From NCBI GenBank assembly GCA_020747015.1, contig JAGTJM010000086.1:1-64000 (forward strand): a stretch of 64,000 nt of DNA, read 5' to 3'. Position numbers and translations under genes: made by a program. Positions 1 through 11,174 of the stretch are shown piece after piece (the stretch's first letter is position 1; the number at the start of each line of letters is the position of its first letter). The notes beneath the pieces were generated by a model. It saw nothing but the letters and a program-made list of their open reading frames with translations. It was not told where the DNA came from and ran no database searches. This stretch comes from Pyrenochaeta sp. MPI-SDFR-AT-0127. Its lineage: Eukaryota; Ascomycota; Dothideomycetes; Pleosporales; Cucurbitariaceae.

Positions 1-136
1 ACATCCACAAATCTCACCCACAAAATTAAAAATGTACTAAAAGAAACATGATCAACACTCATCACCCACACCCACCTCCAAAAGCCAGTCTGTGCCCCAA
101 CCAATTGAATTCTCCTCGCCTACCGCACAGCCAGAG

Positions 137-824
137 TCAATATCCGGACTCCCCTCGCTTCCCAGATCCTTTTGTTTCTTCTGGCTCTTCTGGTTCTGGA
201 TATTCATCCCAAATGCTAGTGTAGATTTCCGGTTCAGAACAATGATTCATGTGCAGCATCCCATTCATCATTGTCGCAATCATGCTCTTACCTCCAACGC
301 GATCTCTGCTCCACGCCTTCCACACTATCCATACTGTTAGCAGTTGACAAAGTTTCAAATAAAAAAGTGAAGCTGGGATACTCACAGTTCAAGCTCGCGC
401 CTTCAATGTTCGACCCCACAGCATCTTGCCCAGTTTTACCATCAAGTTCTCCCAGTTCCGCCTTCACAGAAGAATCCATGGGCCTCCACTTGCCAAACCA
501 CTCGGGATGCTCATCCATTTTCGCCACTAGCGGTTTAAGCTCACTCGCCAGATCAAGCTTATATCCCTGCGCAGACCAGTCTTTCCAGTACACGCTATGC
601 TTCACCAGGGCAAGCGCAGTCGTGTATCCGCGCCCGCTATTCACGCTTCCGTCAGGCAGCGTCGCGGACTGCTTTGCGTAGGTGACGATCCAGAAATTTG
701 CGTCTGTTTCGTAGCTGTCTTGTGATGGGATTCCGAGCTTGAATTGGTCGAGGCCGACGAGGGCGTCAGTGTATGGAACTGGTGGTACAGAGGGTGAGGT
801 GTGGGTTTTTTCTTTGGTGGACAT
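137..824 (-). CDS. Hypothetical protein, two exons
   Basis: Exon 1 is 824..386 and exon 2 is 324..137, joined across a 61-nt intron (325..385) with a GTGAGT donor and TAG acceptor. Splicing gives 208 aa in one frame. The ATG at 824 is the first in frame. No signal peptide or membrane segment is visible. The middle is rich in Trp and Lys, with segments such as NSGRGYTTALALVKHSVYWK and HPEWFGKWRPMD, and the C-terminus is acidic and Pro/Glu-rich (YPEPEEPEE). I do not recognise the family, and no function is proposed. It lies tail-to-edge at the left of the window and is divergent from the CYP504-type P450. The model is supported by the clean splice and uninterrupted frame. Confidence 0.6.
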
Positions 825-1849
825 GATGCTATGTACAGAACGAAGAAGGCTGTTTAAACTGGTTGACTTGCTTCGTAGCTAGTTGCTAGTTTTCTGTTTA
901 CTGTACATTGCTTGTTCTGAAATTTTGAAAGAAAAAAAATTTATACAGACCCTATGTTGCACGATGACGACTAATTTTTTTACTCTTCGGTGCGAGGATT
1001 TGGACTGTACCAGCGATGAGGGAGTCGGTTGTGCAAAGGACCCAGCAGACTGGTTCCACTCGGCTGTGCACTGACTCAAGAGAGGAGCAACAGAGTGATT
1101 CAAGCCTCTGTACCTTGCGTTAGCCTGAGTCGGAGAGGCTGTCATGTCGGCAAGTTGTCTGCATTGGCCATTTCTGGCCTCGGCGATTGTGGTCCCATTC
1201 TCTAGTGCTGGTGGCACCCTGGTGGTCAGTGTAACAGGAACGGCCACCAAATATTTCAGTGAGCAACGACTAGTCAAACCTGTGTGAAGAGCAGCGAGGC
1301 TCGAAGACGACATATTGCAAGCCCGGCACGCACCTCTGTCGGTTGCAATAGCCCGAAGTCAAAAGTAGCCGCGGAACACTTGCCCGACGCCAAACCCCTG
1401 CGAAATCCTCACCACCACCGGAGCTCAGCGACAACCAGCACTCTCTCCCATCTGGCCGTCCACGTGCACGGAACCGGAGCGCTCTTCCGATCCAGCCATC
1501 TGCCCACAACAGGCAATTATGGCGTCGGAACGCGTGAAATGTGCGTGATGTGATTTGCTGAGCAAGATGGTGGGGTTCCGCGTTGGGTCGGTAATTCCGC
1601 GCTCGCGCCTCGCAACCATGGGCGTTTCCCCGCAATGTCGGGCGTGTTCTGGAACTGGAGCGAGCTGGTGAATGGCAGTCGGGGGGAGAAATTGGTAAAT
1701 AAAGACTCTCTGTTGGACCGGTTCATGGCGTTCCTTTTCTCGATACGATTGAGCACGGATCTTCTTCTTCTTCTTCTTGAGTCAAGTTCATTCACTGCTT
1801 ATACCTTTGGGTGGGACATTATTGGAACATCACAGACAGGAACGTCGAC
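825..1849. other. Intergenic, divergent promoter region
   Basis: About 1 kb separates two divergent genes. Small ORFs occur on both strands but show no family resemblance and overlap each other. A CTT microsatellite lies near the right end. Presumably it holds both promoters. Confidence 0.5.
1761..1778. repeat. (CTT)6 microsatellite
   Basis: Six perfect CTT units lie about 70 bp upstream of the P450 start codon. Pyrimidine-rich tracts near start sites are common in fungal promoters. A regulatory role is inference only. Confidence 0.7.
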
Positions 1850-3545
1850 ATGATTTCCACAATCGTTCCACTGCTCTCTGAGCAGCTCTTGGAGCATCCC
1901 CTTCGCTCGCTAATCATCCTCCTCATTGGCATCCCGCTCAGCTATGTTGTCGCAAACGAATACATCCGCTACTCTCGGCGCATCAAGGGTTTCACAGGAC
2001 CAACCAACTGGCCACTGGTCGGCAACATCCCCGACATCAAGTACAATGCAGCCGAGAAGTATCGCGAGTGGAGCAAGAAGTTTGGCGCCGTGTATCAGAT
2101 CCAGCTGGGCAACGAGCCTGTCGTAGTTGTCAATAGCGCCGAGGCGGCGAGGAAGATTTTCGGCGGCAACAGCCAGGCATTGAGCTCGCGGCCCGTGTTC
2201 TGGACATTTCATAAGGTAGGTGAGAGCCTTGTTGCTGGAGGGCGCAAGTTGCTAATTGATGCGCTCAGGTGCTTTCGAACACGGCTGGAACGACGATTGG
2301 AACTTCGCCATTCAATGACTCGCTGAAGCGTCGGAGAAAGGGCGCTGCCTCTGCGCTCAACAAGCCTTCAATTGCGACCTACATTGACCACCTCGACCTG
2401 GAGACCAAGGAGTTTGTCAAGGATGCCTTCGAGGCCGGAAATGCTGGCAGCGTGGGCGTTGACCCCATGCCCATGATTGAGCGCCTTTCTCTCTCGCTGG
2501 CCCTGACGCTGAACTGGGGAACCCGCATGGAAAGCCGACAAGATCCCATGTTCCACGAAATCTGCGAAGTCGAAGCTGCCATCTCCATGTTCCGAAGCAC
2601 GACTGGCAACCTGCAAGACTACATTCCCGCGCTGAGACTCAACCCATTCAGCTTTGGCACCAAGTCGGCCAAGCAGTACCGAAATAGGAGGGATGTCTAC
2701 CTGACGAAGCTGAACCGCGATCTGGACGACAGGATGGCAAAGGGCACCCACAAGCCGTGCATCCAGGCCAACATCATCCAGGATAAGGAGGCTGCGCTAA
2801 ACAAGGAAGAGTTGACATCCATCAGCTTGACCATGCTTTCTGGCGGACTGGACACCATCACCACGCTTGTACAATGGAGTGTAGCGCTACTGGCGCAGCG
2901 ACCAGACATCCAGAAGAAGGCTATTGCTGAGATCCGCAACTTCTACTCAGACGACGAGCCCCTGGGTGACGCGTATGACGACCAGAAGTGCCAGTACATT
3001 GTGGCCTTGGTACGCGAGTGCCTGCGATTCTACACTGTGCTGAGACTGGCACTCCCACGAGCTACTGTCAAGGACGTCATTTACGAGGGCAAGCTGATCC
3101 CGGCTGGAAGCACCATCTACCTGAATGCGTGGGCGTGCAATATGGGTAAGTTCTCTCGCTCCACCACGACCTGCAATTGAATGTTTGCGCTGACAAAGAC
3201 ACAGACCCAGAAGTTTGGAGCGACCCAGAGACCTTCCGCCCTGAGCGCTGGCTCGAGCAACCTGATGCGCCACTCTTCACCTATGGCCTTGGATACCGCA
3301 TGTGCGCTGGGTCCCTACTTGCCAACCGCGAACTATACCTCGTGTTCCTGCGCACACTCAACAGCTTCGAGATTGTGCAGGACTCGGAAGTCGACGTGCA
3401 TCCCGTGCGCGGCAGCGCTGACCCAACCAGCTTGGTGACCATGTGCAAGCACTACAAGGTCATCTTCAAGCCGCGGAATGAACGAGCGCTGCGGGAGGCG
3501 ATTGCGGCGGCGGACGAGAGGCTGGCAGACCACCAAAAGGCATAA
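1850..3545 (+). CDS. Cytochrome P450, CYP504-like (phenylacetate / 3-hydroxyphenylacetate hydroxylase family)
   Basis: Exons 1850..2215, 2269..3145 and 3205..3545 splice in frame to 527 aa. An N-terminal hydrophobic anchor (about residues 15-38) places it on the ER. P450 motifs in order are the I-helix segment SGGLDTIT, the ExxR motif ECLR, the PERW segment FRPERW, and the heme loop YGLGYRMCAG with the Cys ligand at about residue 448. The segments GTTIGTSPFNDSLKRRRKGA and YRMCAGSLLANRELYL are what I associate with CYP504. This family hydroxylates phenylacetate to 2-hydroxyphenylacetate, or 3-hydroxyphenylacetate to homogentisate. I cannot separate the A and B subfamilies by eye. A homogentisate dioxygenase-family gene lies 25 kb to the right, so a pathway link is plausible but the two are not adjacent. 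Confidence 0.85.
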
Positions 3546-4198
3546 AAAAGCGGCTTTGTTTGTAAATCTGTATTTGTATTGCGCATAGCGGAGAATTAAA
3601 TGTGAATTGAGCAATCAAGGCTTATTACATTGTTTCTTATCTCCGTAGAAGTTCCGATGGCGTTTTCCAGTGTCTGGTGAAGCATACGTAAGCAAGACTT
3701 GCAGAAACTTGAGATGAGGTTGTGCTGGAACTTGAATAACAAGCATACAAAACTGCAAGTAATTACATTGAATGCCATCATATACTACTGGTGAGGTCAT
3801 ATCAGTGGGTGAAACACTGCTCGTGTTTGCGGCGGGTGCGCTAGTAAGCGGACGGCAGTTTCAAACAAGCGGGATTGCGGCAGGTGCAGGGGTGTTCCTT
3901 CCCTTGCAGCGGGCGCACAGGCTATGTGGTCATTGGAAAGCCAAACATGTCCTTTTGGCCTTTTTCTCTGGCCAAGGTGTATGACCTGCAGGACCTGAAG
4001 GAGGCTTTTGACAGCCTTGTTGGTGTATTTCCTGCATTTGGCGTTACTTGGCCTCTTCTTCAGTCTCAATCTGCTGCGACAGTCTTGCCTCCAGCGCACC
4101 CCATCGCATCGCCCAGCCCATCGCTCCCTTGCGGCTTCGCGCATGTCGAATCCCGGCGCTGAGCCCTTACAGACAAGCGACATGACCAGACATTCCGT
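3546..4198. other. Intergenic
   Basis: It holds the 3' end of the P450 transcript and the 5' region of the next gene on the same strand. Overlapping ORFs here on both strands look like shadows. I see no other feature. Confidence 0.5.
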
Positions 4199-6499
4199 AT
4201 GCGAGTGAAGAGAAGCTCTACACACCCTGGGTGGCTGCAGCGAAGCATGATCCGGGGTAGCATGCTGGGCAAGACACTGCTCCCAGGCGACGAAGAGCTG
4301 GGCAAAAAGGACGACGACCACAAGTTTGTGCCCGCCCGGCGCTATGGCTGGCCAGTATGGAATCACACACTTCGCTGGCGAAGGAAAAGACTGCTGCTGG
4401 TCATAGTCGGCGTACTGATTGTGTGTCTCTTCTTTGGGAGCACTGGAGAGGCCGACGACGACCTGGACGACGGGCAGCAATACCCGCTGGGACGCCCAGT
4501 TATACCTAGCACGTACAACCAATACGACAGAGGGCGCGTCGATGATGACGAGCCCACCGGCCCACCGCCAGGCCTCCATCGCCCATCTCGCGGCAAATCT
4601 CCCCCTCACGAATACGATGGCTCCGTCAACTTTTACCGTCTTGCAGGGACCCTACGCCGACAGGCATCGCATACAGGCGGCTACGAGAAGAGGAACCGCA
4701 ACGTTCTGTTTGCCGTGTCCAATGCGAAAAGCGCCGCCACGCTCTTTCCGCTGATATGTGGAATGGCAGTAGCGAGCAGGAACTTTGTACACGTAGCGTT
4801 ACTTGGGAGGGACAATATACCGCTGGACGATCTATTGGAGATCAATGGCATTGATGTGAAGACATGCCCGGCAGTGTGGCATGATGCACGGCCAGACTAC
4901 TTCGAGTACAGCAGCGACGCTCGTCTTGAATCCTCTGTCATTGGCGCCATGTCGCACATCAACAGCTTCCTCCATCCGCAGGTGGTCATCATCGACGATT
5001 CTTGGTCAGAGGACGCTTCGTTTGTTCGAGGCATTCGGTCAAGCGTCCAAACGCTGAGCAAAACACTCATCGAGGTGCCAAAGGACAAGGCGGAAGACTT
5101 GACATGGATCACCAGGCTCGACACAGGGTCGTTGAGGAGCTGGCACAAGATGACGGTGGACATCCTGATCCAAGTACCGCCTGATTCGTCGAGTGTGCTG
5201 CGACTGCTCAAGTCGATTGAGGGTGCCGACTACACTGGCCTGAAACCCCCGCGCATCACCCTCGAACTGCCGGCCGACTTGGACGAGTCTGTTAGACAGT
5301 ATCTGGAGAACTTCAGGTGGCCTCCCCACAACGACGGCCCGATTGCTGCGAGCGGTCTGGCCATCCGACGCCGTATCGCGAACCACCGCGCGACCCAAGA
5401 GGAGTCTGCTGTTCGCTTCTTGGAGCTCTTCTACCCTGCGACTCCCAGCAAGTCGCATGTACTACTTCTTTCGGCGCAGGCAGAGCTATCGCCGCAGTAC
5501 TTCCATTTCGTCACGTATGCACTGCTGGAGTACAAACACTCCCAGTTCGGCCAATACGACGATGAAGCACTCATGGGGCTGAGCTTGGAGCTCCCCTCTG
5601 TGCTCCTCGATGGAAAGACCAAGTTGGCACCTCCAGCGATCAGCGATATGCATACAGACCAGTTCGAGCAATCGCATCCCACCACGAAGAGTGCGCCGTT
5701 CTTATGGCAGGCGCCAAACAGCCATGCCGCAGTCTTCTTCGGTGACAAGTGGGCAGAGCTGCACTCGTTTCTCGGCAACCGTGTAGTGAAGCAGTCACTG
5801 AAGTCGACGTATCGACCTAAGCTAGTCTCTGAGACACTACCCGCGTGGACAGAGTACATGCTCGAGTTCATGCGAGCGCGGAGCTATTCGCTACTCTATC
5901 CAGCAATCACACCCAACGCGCTTGTGAGTATTCACAACGAGCTGTATCATATCCCAGAGGAGTTTGTCCCGACGCCCTTGAAGAGGGCGGAACCACTAGT
6001 ACCAGAAGTGGTACCAACCGAGCCATTCCTGCGAGCAGAGCAACCACCACAAGCGCCCAAGAACCCTGAGCCGCCTGTGATTCCAGGCTCATTGCCCCTG
6101 CACATGGCTCTGCCATTTGATGGCGAACTGCCCGAGTTACCGCATCTGCCACAGCTACTATATGACGGTACCATGGTCGATCCAGTCAATGTGTCGACCA
6201 TTGCCGCAGAGTACGCAAACAAATTTCGAGAGGAGGTGGGTGGCTGCACCATACCAAAGGGCAAGCACAGAAAGGTTCTTCCAGGGAAAACGAGCGATCT
6301 GTTCTGCTTTGGCGACGAAGATCAAGCCGACTGGGAGGATGACGAAGCAGAAGCAGACGTGGAATTGGTTGGTGGGACGGCTGATGCTGCCAACGGCAAA
6401 TTTGGCGTGAAGATAGGGCCCACACATTCCAGCACTGCCTCTACGAAGGCAGGACCAAAGAAGACTCCAGAGCCTTTGATTGAGGCGGATGATTTTTAG
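4199..6499 (+). CDS. Type II membrane protein, glycosyltransferase family 2-like
   Basis: Single exon, 766 aa from the first ATG. In-frame alternatives at 4247 and 4262 would remove up to 21 basic residues. A basic cytoplasmic tail with RWRRKR precedes one transmembrane helix at about residues 65-80, and a long luminal domain follows, as in Golgi enzymes. The luminal part starts after an acidic, Pro-rich stem. It includes NVLFAVSNAKSAATLFPLIC, a region with VVIIDDSW, and IQVPPDSSSVLRLLKSIEGA, reminiscent of the nucleotide-sugar domain of GT2 enzymes. The C-terminal tail is low-complexity and acidic. I recall fungal orthologues carrying the glycosyltransferase 2 label. No clear DxD plus QxxRW pair was identified, so catalytic activity is uncertain. 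Confidence 0.6.
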   Translation: MRVKRSSTHPGWLQRSMIRGSMLGKTLLPGDEELGKKDDDHKFVPARRYGWPVWNHTLRWRRKRLLLVIVGVLIVCLFFGSTGEADDDLDDGQQYPLGRPVIPSTYNQYDRGRVDDDEPTGPPPGLHRPSRGKSPPHEYDGSVNFYRLAGTLRRQASHTGGYEKRNRNVLFAVSNAKSAATLFPLICGMAVASRNFVHVALLGRDNIPLDDLLEINGIDVKTCPAVWHDARPDYFEYSSDARLESSVIGAMSHINSFLHPQVVIIDDSWSEDASFVRGIRSSVQTLSKTLIEVPKDKAEDLTWITRLDTGSLRSWHKMTVDILIQVPPDSSSVLRLLKSIEGADYTGLKPPRITLELPADLDESVRQYLENFRWPPHNDGPIAASGLAIRRRIANHRATQEESAVRFLELFYPATPSKSHVLLLSAQAELSPQYFHFVTYALLEYKHSQFGQYDDEALMGLSLELPSVLLDGKTKLAPPAISDMHTDQFEQSHPTTKSAPFLWQAPNSHAAVFFGDKWAELHSFLGNRVVKQSLKSTYRPKLVSETLPAWTEYMLEFMRARSYSLLYPAITPNALVSIHNELYHIPEEFVPTPLKRAEPLVPEVVPTEPFLRAEQPPQAPKNPEPPVIPGSLPLHMALPFDGELPELPHLPQLLYDGTMVDPVNVSTIAAEYANKFREEVGGCTIPKGKHRKVLPGKTSDLFCFGDEDQADWEDDEAEADVELVGGTADAANGKFGVKIGPTHSSTASTKAGPKKTPEPLIEADDF

Positions 6500-6926
6500 C
6501 ACCGCTTAGATGTTTGGAAATGTAAATGTATTCGATTTGATACAATTTGGACCTCTTGAATTGCGGTTGGTGTATAGTGCTGTGCTATACTACTGAGCCT
6601 CGTACATGTATTATGAGCAGAACCTGGCCATAGTTGACTAACATGACTCGAGTGTTGCAATGCAAGGCTGTGGCGAAGAACTTTTCCAGAATGCGGTCAC
6701 GTGAAGCGCGAAGAGTGCACTAACCCTGAAATGACGGCTTGGAACGAACTTTTGCCTGTGCCGGTCGAACTTCTCAGACAACAACCACGACAACCCACGG
6801 CCTTGCTCTTGCCTATACCCCAAGCATCCTCGCGCGTGCGATTGCAGTTTTCTTCTTTGCTTGCGTTGTGATATCCCGTGTTTTTCTCCCTTAGTACATT
6901 TAATACCCCATAGACCGTGGTTCGAG
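6500..6926. other. Intergenic
   Basis: It contains the 3' UTR of the upstream gene and the promoter and leader of RPO41. The reading frame of RPO41 is open upstream to 6861 but has no ATG there, so the gene starts at 6927. Confidence 0.5.
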
Positions 6927-9900
6927 ATGCTCGCGCGAGCAGCACAGCGGAAGCTCCGCAAAGATGCCTTTAGGACGCCCACAACACTCTCCGATCAATT
7001 GACGCTGCCATGGCTGTGTCCAGCCCAACTACGCAGAAATTCGACTATTCCCTCCATCACAACACATGCACAAGACGCACGAAGACCACGGAGACCATCG
7101 CTGTCGTCACGGCATAAAACTCGCTCGCTCGCCACAGCCGCCGAACTCCAACCTGCACCGTCATCGCCCTCTTTTAACCCTTTCGCTTCGACATGGGGCT
7201 CTCGAACACAGCAGCCAGAGCCGTCACGCCTGCAGCCGTGGCATATGGATCCCCTCGTAGTTCGCGACTCGCTCGCTTCTTCGCCTCTACTTCGAGGCAA
7301 CCAGGGCATGGGCGCTGACCCCATTGAGCTCCACCAAAACTTGTACGCATGCCTGCGAGTCGGCCGGGTGGACCGCGCAGCCATCATCATCGACCGCCTC
7401 ACCTCCATCTACCACCCATCGGCGCCTGAAATCGTGGACGCACACAATATCTACCTCCAGGCGCTGTTCGAGCTGGGCCAGCAGGACCCCAAAGACGACT
7501 CCATGTCCGCGATTGAGAAGTGGTACAATACGAAAATGGTGCGCAAGGGCATCGAGCCAAATGCGCAGACGTTTGTCACGCTTGTGCGGGCAGCTATGAA
7601 TTTCCTCGAGGAGGATGTGCAGGAGCAGGAGATACAGCGATACATGGCCATGGCGCACGAACTCGGCCCAGAAATTGTCGACGACATCAACGGATCGCCC
7701 GAGTTCTCCGACGAAGAGTGGGACACCTTGATTCGCCTGCAGCCGGAAGCATACGACGAGCCCCCGCCTGTCCAAGAGGTGCAGGACCTCCACATCAGCA
7801 CCCCCGCTGGACGCAAGAGCCTCATAGAGCACGGACTGGTAGCACACCCCGCTCAACCTATCAAACCTGTCCCACAAAAGGGCATGGGCCTCGACTCGCT
7901 GAAGCATGCGCTCACCATCTTCGATACGATTGACACGGTGCCGTACCCCCACGACATGGAAGGCACGCAGGAAGAGAAGGACCAGGCATATGCGTATGCG
8001 CGACAGATTCGGATGGAGCAGGATTCCATGGATGCCGCGGTCGATCGATGGAGGAGTGAAGACGAGAAGCTGCAGGACATGGGCATACACGGTGTGCTCA
8101 ACTCAAAGCCCATCCAGGCCATCATGTACAATTGGTACACGGCCCTGGTACCGCTCTTCAAGAAGCAGATTGATCGCTCAAAGAAGGTCTTGTCTGCGCC
8201 CATCAAGGACAACCTCCGCGACGACTCGCACGCCTACGGTGCGTGGCTGGAGCAGTGCAAACCCGAGAAGCTCGCAGCTCTTACTGTTGCTCGTGTTGTA
8301 CAATCCTGCGTACGAGGCAAGGGGGAGGACGGCACCGCTTTGAAGATATCGGCCTTGTCAATCGCAATCGGTTCTGATATCCAGGAGCATCTCCAGGCAG
8401 ACGCTCAGGCACGGCGAGAAGCATTCTTGAAGAAGCAGCGTAGACAGACTCGTCTCGATTTGGTAAATAAGCTGTCGAAGACCAAGACGAAGACGACATC
8501 GACCACCGCGCCGAAGGTGGATATGCTCAACTTCACCAAGACGGAAATTCCTCTCTCCACCCGGACAAAGCTTGGAGCGCTATGTCTGGAATTCCTCCTC
8601 CAATCAGCGACGCTGAGTGTGACGGTAGATGATCCAAAGTCGGGCAAGCAGCTTTCCACCAACATGGCTGCATTCCACCACCAGGTTGGGTTTCATCAGG
8701 GCAAGAAGCTTGGTTACATGGTTCCGCATCATCAGCTCATTACCAAGCTCCGCACAGAGTCTGTTCACAGCATCCAGACTGTCAAGCTGCCCATGGTTGT
8801 TGAGCCAAAGCCATGGTCCAGCTTTCAGGACGGAGGTTACTACACCACCCCGCAGAAGGTTGTGCGCCAAAAGAGCGGTGACACTGCGCAACGAGCGTAT
8901 GCTCAATCGGCTATTGAGAATGGGGATATGAACACGGTCCTGTCAGGACTGGACGTACTCGGCAGAGTACCCTGGCAGATTCACGCGCCTGTCCTGGAGG
9001 TTATGACTGAAGTCTGGAACTCTGGCCAGGGCCTTGGAGCTCTTGTTGGAGAAGAAACTGGCTTGGTGCGGCCCGAAGAGCCACCCGCGGACGCGACTTA
9101 CCAGGAGCGGGCGAAATGGGGCAAGGAACTGCGAGAATACGAGAACATGAAGAGTGGCCTTCATTCGCAAAGATGCTTTCAGAACTTCCAGCTTGAGACA
9201 GCAAGGGCGTTTGTCAAGGAGAAGAAAATCTTCTTTCCGCATAGCGTCGACTTTCGAGGCCGAGCGTATCCCATACCACCTATTCTCAACCACATTGGAT
9301 CTGATATTGCACGAGGTCTCCTTAAGTTTGCACACGGTAAAGAGCTTGGAACTGTTGGCTTGCAGTGGCTCAAGATCCACCTTGCCAACCTTTACGGGTT
9401 CGACAAAGCCAGTCTGCGGGATCGTGAACAGTTCGCCATGGACAACATCAATGAGATCTACGATTCTGCTACCAACCCACTAGACGGCCGGCGGTGGTGG
9501 GCAAAGGCCGAGGACCCATGGCAGTGCTTGGCCTGCTGCATGGAACTGAAGAGCGCATTCGATTCACCTGACCCCACTCGATTCGTATCACAACTACCAG
9601 TCCACCAGGACGGAACGTGCAATGGGCTTCAGCACTATGCAGCTCTTGGAGGCGACCACGCGGGTGCTCGTCAGGTCAACCTCGAGCCATCGGATCGGCC
9701 TCAGGACATCTACACGGGTGTTGCCGAACTCGTAAAGGAAATGGTCGCCAAGGAAGCTGCTGAAGGACGTCCGCTCGCTTCCTTTATCAATGGCCACATC
9801 ACCCGAAAGGTTGTAAAGCGAACGGTCATGACCAATGTCTACGGTGTCACCTTTATGGGAGCCAAGCAGCAAGTCCAAGACGAGCTGCAGCACATATTTC

Positions 9901-11174
9901 CTAACTTTAAAGAGACTGAAAATGTCCGATCGCTGTCGGGCGTAGCCTTGTATGTTGCCTTTAAAATCTTTGAGGCTCTCGGCAAGATCTTCAACGGTGC
10001 TCAGGAAATCCAGTACTGGCTTGGCGAGTGTGGTGACCGCATCACCACGTCCATAACTGCTGAGCAGGTCAAGAAGATTCAGGCGCGACACGAAGGCAAT
10101 CTGGCTCAAGCATACGAATCCAAGTACCAGACTCCGAACAAGATGAGTTCGACCTTGGCAGCCAAGATGACTAAGAACATGGAGACTTTCAAAACGAGCA
10201 TCATCTGGACCACGCCGCTCAAGATGCCGATTGTTCAGCCGTACCGCAAGGACAGCATTCAGAAAATCAAGACCAAGATCCAGGACATTACGGTTTCGAA
10301 GAGGACACAGTCGGACGTTGTGGATAAGCGAAAGCAGCTCCAGGCTTTCCCTCCTAACTTTATCCACTCGCTTGACGCCACGCACATGATTCTATCAGCA
10401 CTCAAGTGCAGTGAGATGGGACTCGACTTCGCTGCTGTGCACGACAGTTTCTGGACTCACGCATCCGACATCCCGAACCTCAACGTCATTCTCCGCGACG
10501 CTTTTGTTCGCATGCACTCTGAAGACATTGTTGACCGCCTTGCCGCCGAATTCTCGACCCGCTACGCAGATGCCATGTACCGCGCGTCCATCCTCGCCAC
10601 GTCCGAGGTGAGCCACAAGATCACCAAGTGGCGAAATCAACACCGCAAGCTCACTGGAAAGACACTGCGGGGCACAAACACCCGCCAAGGAGACGCGTCG
10701 TTTGAGGAGGTTGCTCTGGAGGCTAGGCGACAAGAGCTGCTCAAGAGTGAGGATCCTGAGGAAAGGAAGAAGGGCGAGGAGATGGAGACCCCAACTAGCA
10801 TTTGGCTGGCAAATCAAGATCCCCAAGCCCTCTCTTCGTTCCGCCTCAGCCTTCTTGGCCAGACCAAGGACAAGAAGTCTAAGGACAGGCAGGACGAGGT
10901 CAAGGAGAAGGTCCTGGGCGCCGAGGCGGAGGCTGTGAAGACGGATGCCAGCGAGGAGGTAGCCCATATCGAGTCGACCATCATGGTTGAAGAAGCAGAG
11001 CCATCCAACGTCGACGACCTAGGCCGCAGCCTCGACAAGAAGAAATCGGCATCTCGCATCGCCGCGGACAGGGCCACAACCCAGGTCTGGATCCCCCTCA
11101 CGTTCCCGCCGGTTCCCAAGAAGGGCGGCTGGGACGTCTCTCGGCTCCGCGAGAGCAAGTACTTTTTCTCGTGA
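6927..11174 (+). CDS. RPO41: Mitochondrial DNA-directed RNA polymerase
   Basis: Single exon, 1415 aa, a usual size for the family. The enzyme transcribes mitochondrial DNA and is nuclear-encoded. The start at 6927 gives a basic, Ser/Thr/Ala-rich presequence without acidic residues (MLARAAQRKLRKDAF) fitting matrix import. The N-terminal third is helical, like the PPR-bearing extension of the family. The C-terminal half has the T7-type palm and fingers: DFRGRAYP, HQDGTCNGLQHYAALGGD with catalytic Asp at about 895, VVKRTVMTNVYGVTF with the fingers Lys at about 964, and AVHDSFWTH with the second catalytic Asp at about 1173. The C-terminal tail is Lys/Glu-rich and then ends in a conserved-looking W-D-V-S-R-L-R-E-S-K-Y-F-F-S. 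All catalytic motifs are intact. A 19-bp inverted repeat lies just past the stop. Confidence 0.97.
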   Translation: MLARAAQRKLRKDAFRTPTTLSDQLTLPWLCPAQLRRNSTIPSITTHAQDARRPRRPSLSSRHKTRSLATAAELQPAPSSPSFNPFASTWGSRTQQPEPSRLQPWHMDPLVVRDSLASSPLLRGNQGMGADPIELHQNLYACLRVGRVDRAAIIIDRLTSIYHPSAPEIVDAHNIYLQALFELGQQDPKDDSMSAIEKWYNTKMVRKGIEPNAQTFVTLVRAAMNFLEEDVQEQEIQRYMAMAHELGPEIVDDINGSPEFSDEEWDTLIRLQPEAYDEPPPVQEVQDLHISTPAGRKSLIEHGLVAHPAQPIKPVPQKGMGLDSLKHALTIFDTIDTVPYPHDMEGTQEEKDQAYAYARQIRMEQDSMDAAVDRWRSEDEKLQDMGIHGVLNSKPIQAIMYNWYTALVPLFKKQIDRSKKVLSAPIKDNLRDDSHAYGAWLEQCKPEKLAALTVARVVQSCVRGKGEDGTALKISALSIAIGSDIQEHLQADAQARREAFLKKQRRQTRLDLVNKLSKTKTKTTSTTAPKVDMLNFTKTEIPLSTRTKLGALCLEFLLQSATLSVTVDDPKSGKQLSTNMAAFHHQVGFHQGKKLGYMVPHHQLITKLRTESVHSIQTVKLPMVVEPKPWSSFQDGGYYTTPQKVVRQKSGDTAQRAYAQSAIENGDMNTVLSGLDVLGRVPWQIHAPVLEVMTEVWNSGQGLGALVGEETGLVRPEEPPADATYQERAKWGKELREYENMKSGLHSQRCFQNFQLETARAFVKEKKIFFPHSVDFRGRAYPIPPILNHIGSDIARGLLKFAHGKELGTVGLQWLKIHLANLYGFDKASLRDREQFAMDNINEIYDSATNPLDGRRWWAKAEDPWQCLACCMELKSAFDSPDPTRFVSQLPVHQDGTCNGLQHYAALGGDHAGARQVNLEPSDRPQDIYTGVAELVKEMVAKEAAEGRPLASFINGHITRKVVKRTVMTNVYGVTFMGAKQQVQDELQHIFPNFKETENVRSLSGVALYVAFKIFEALGKIFNGAQEIQYWLGECGDRITTSITAEQVKKIQARHEGNLAQAYESKYQTPNKMSSTLAAKMTKNMETFKTSIIWTTPLKMPIVQPYRKDSIQKIKTKIQDITVSKRTQSDVVDKRKQLQAFPPNFIHSLDATHMILSALKCSEMGLDFAAVHDSFWTHASDIPNLNVILRDAFVRMHSEDIVDRLAAEFSTRYADAMYRASILATSEVSHKITKWRNQHRKLTGKTLRGTNTRQGDASFEEVALEARRQELLKSEDPEERKKGEEMETPTSIWLANQDPQALSSFRLSLLGQTKDKKSKDRQDEVKEKVLGAEAEAVKTDASEEVAHIESTIMVEEAEPSNVDDLGRSLDKKKSASRIAADRATTQVWIPLTFPPVPKKGGWDVSRLRESKYFFS

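Noticed and set aside
3797..4609. 270-aa minus-strand frame over the start of the glycosyltransferase-like gene
   Set aside because: Composition is random-like and it is antisense to a better supported gene.
9594..10385. 263-aa antisense frame inside RPO41
   Set aside because: It lies opposite the conserved catalytic core; the open frame is a by-product of codon bias.
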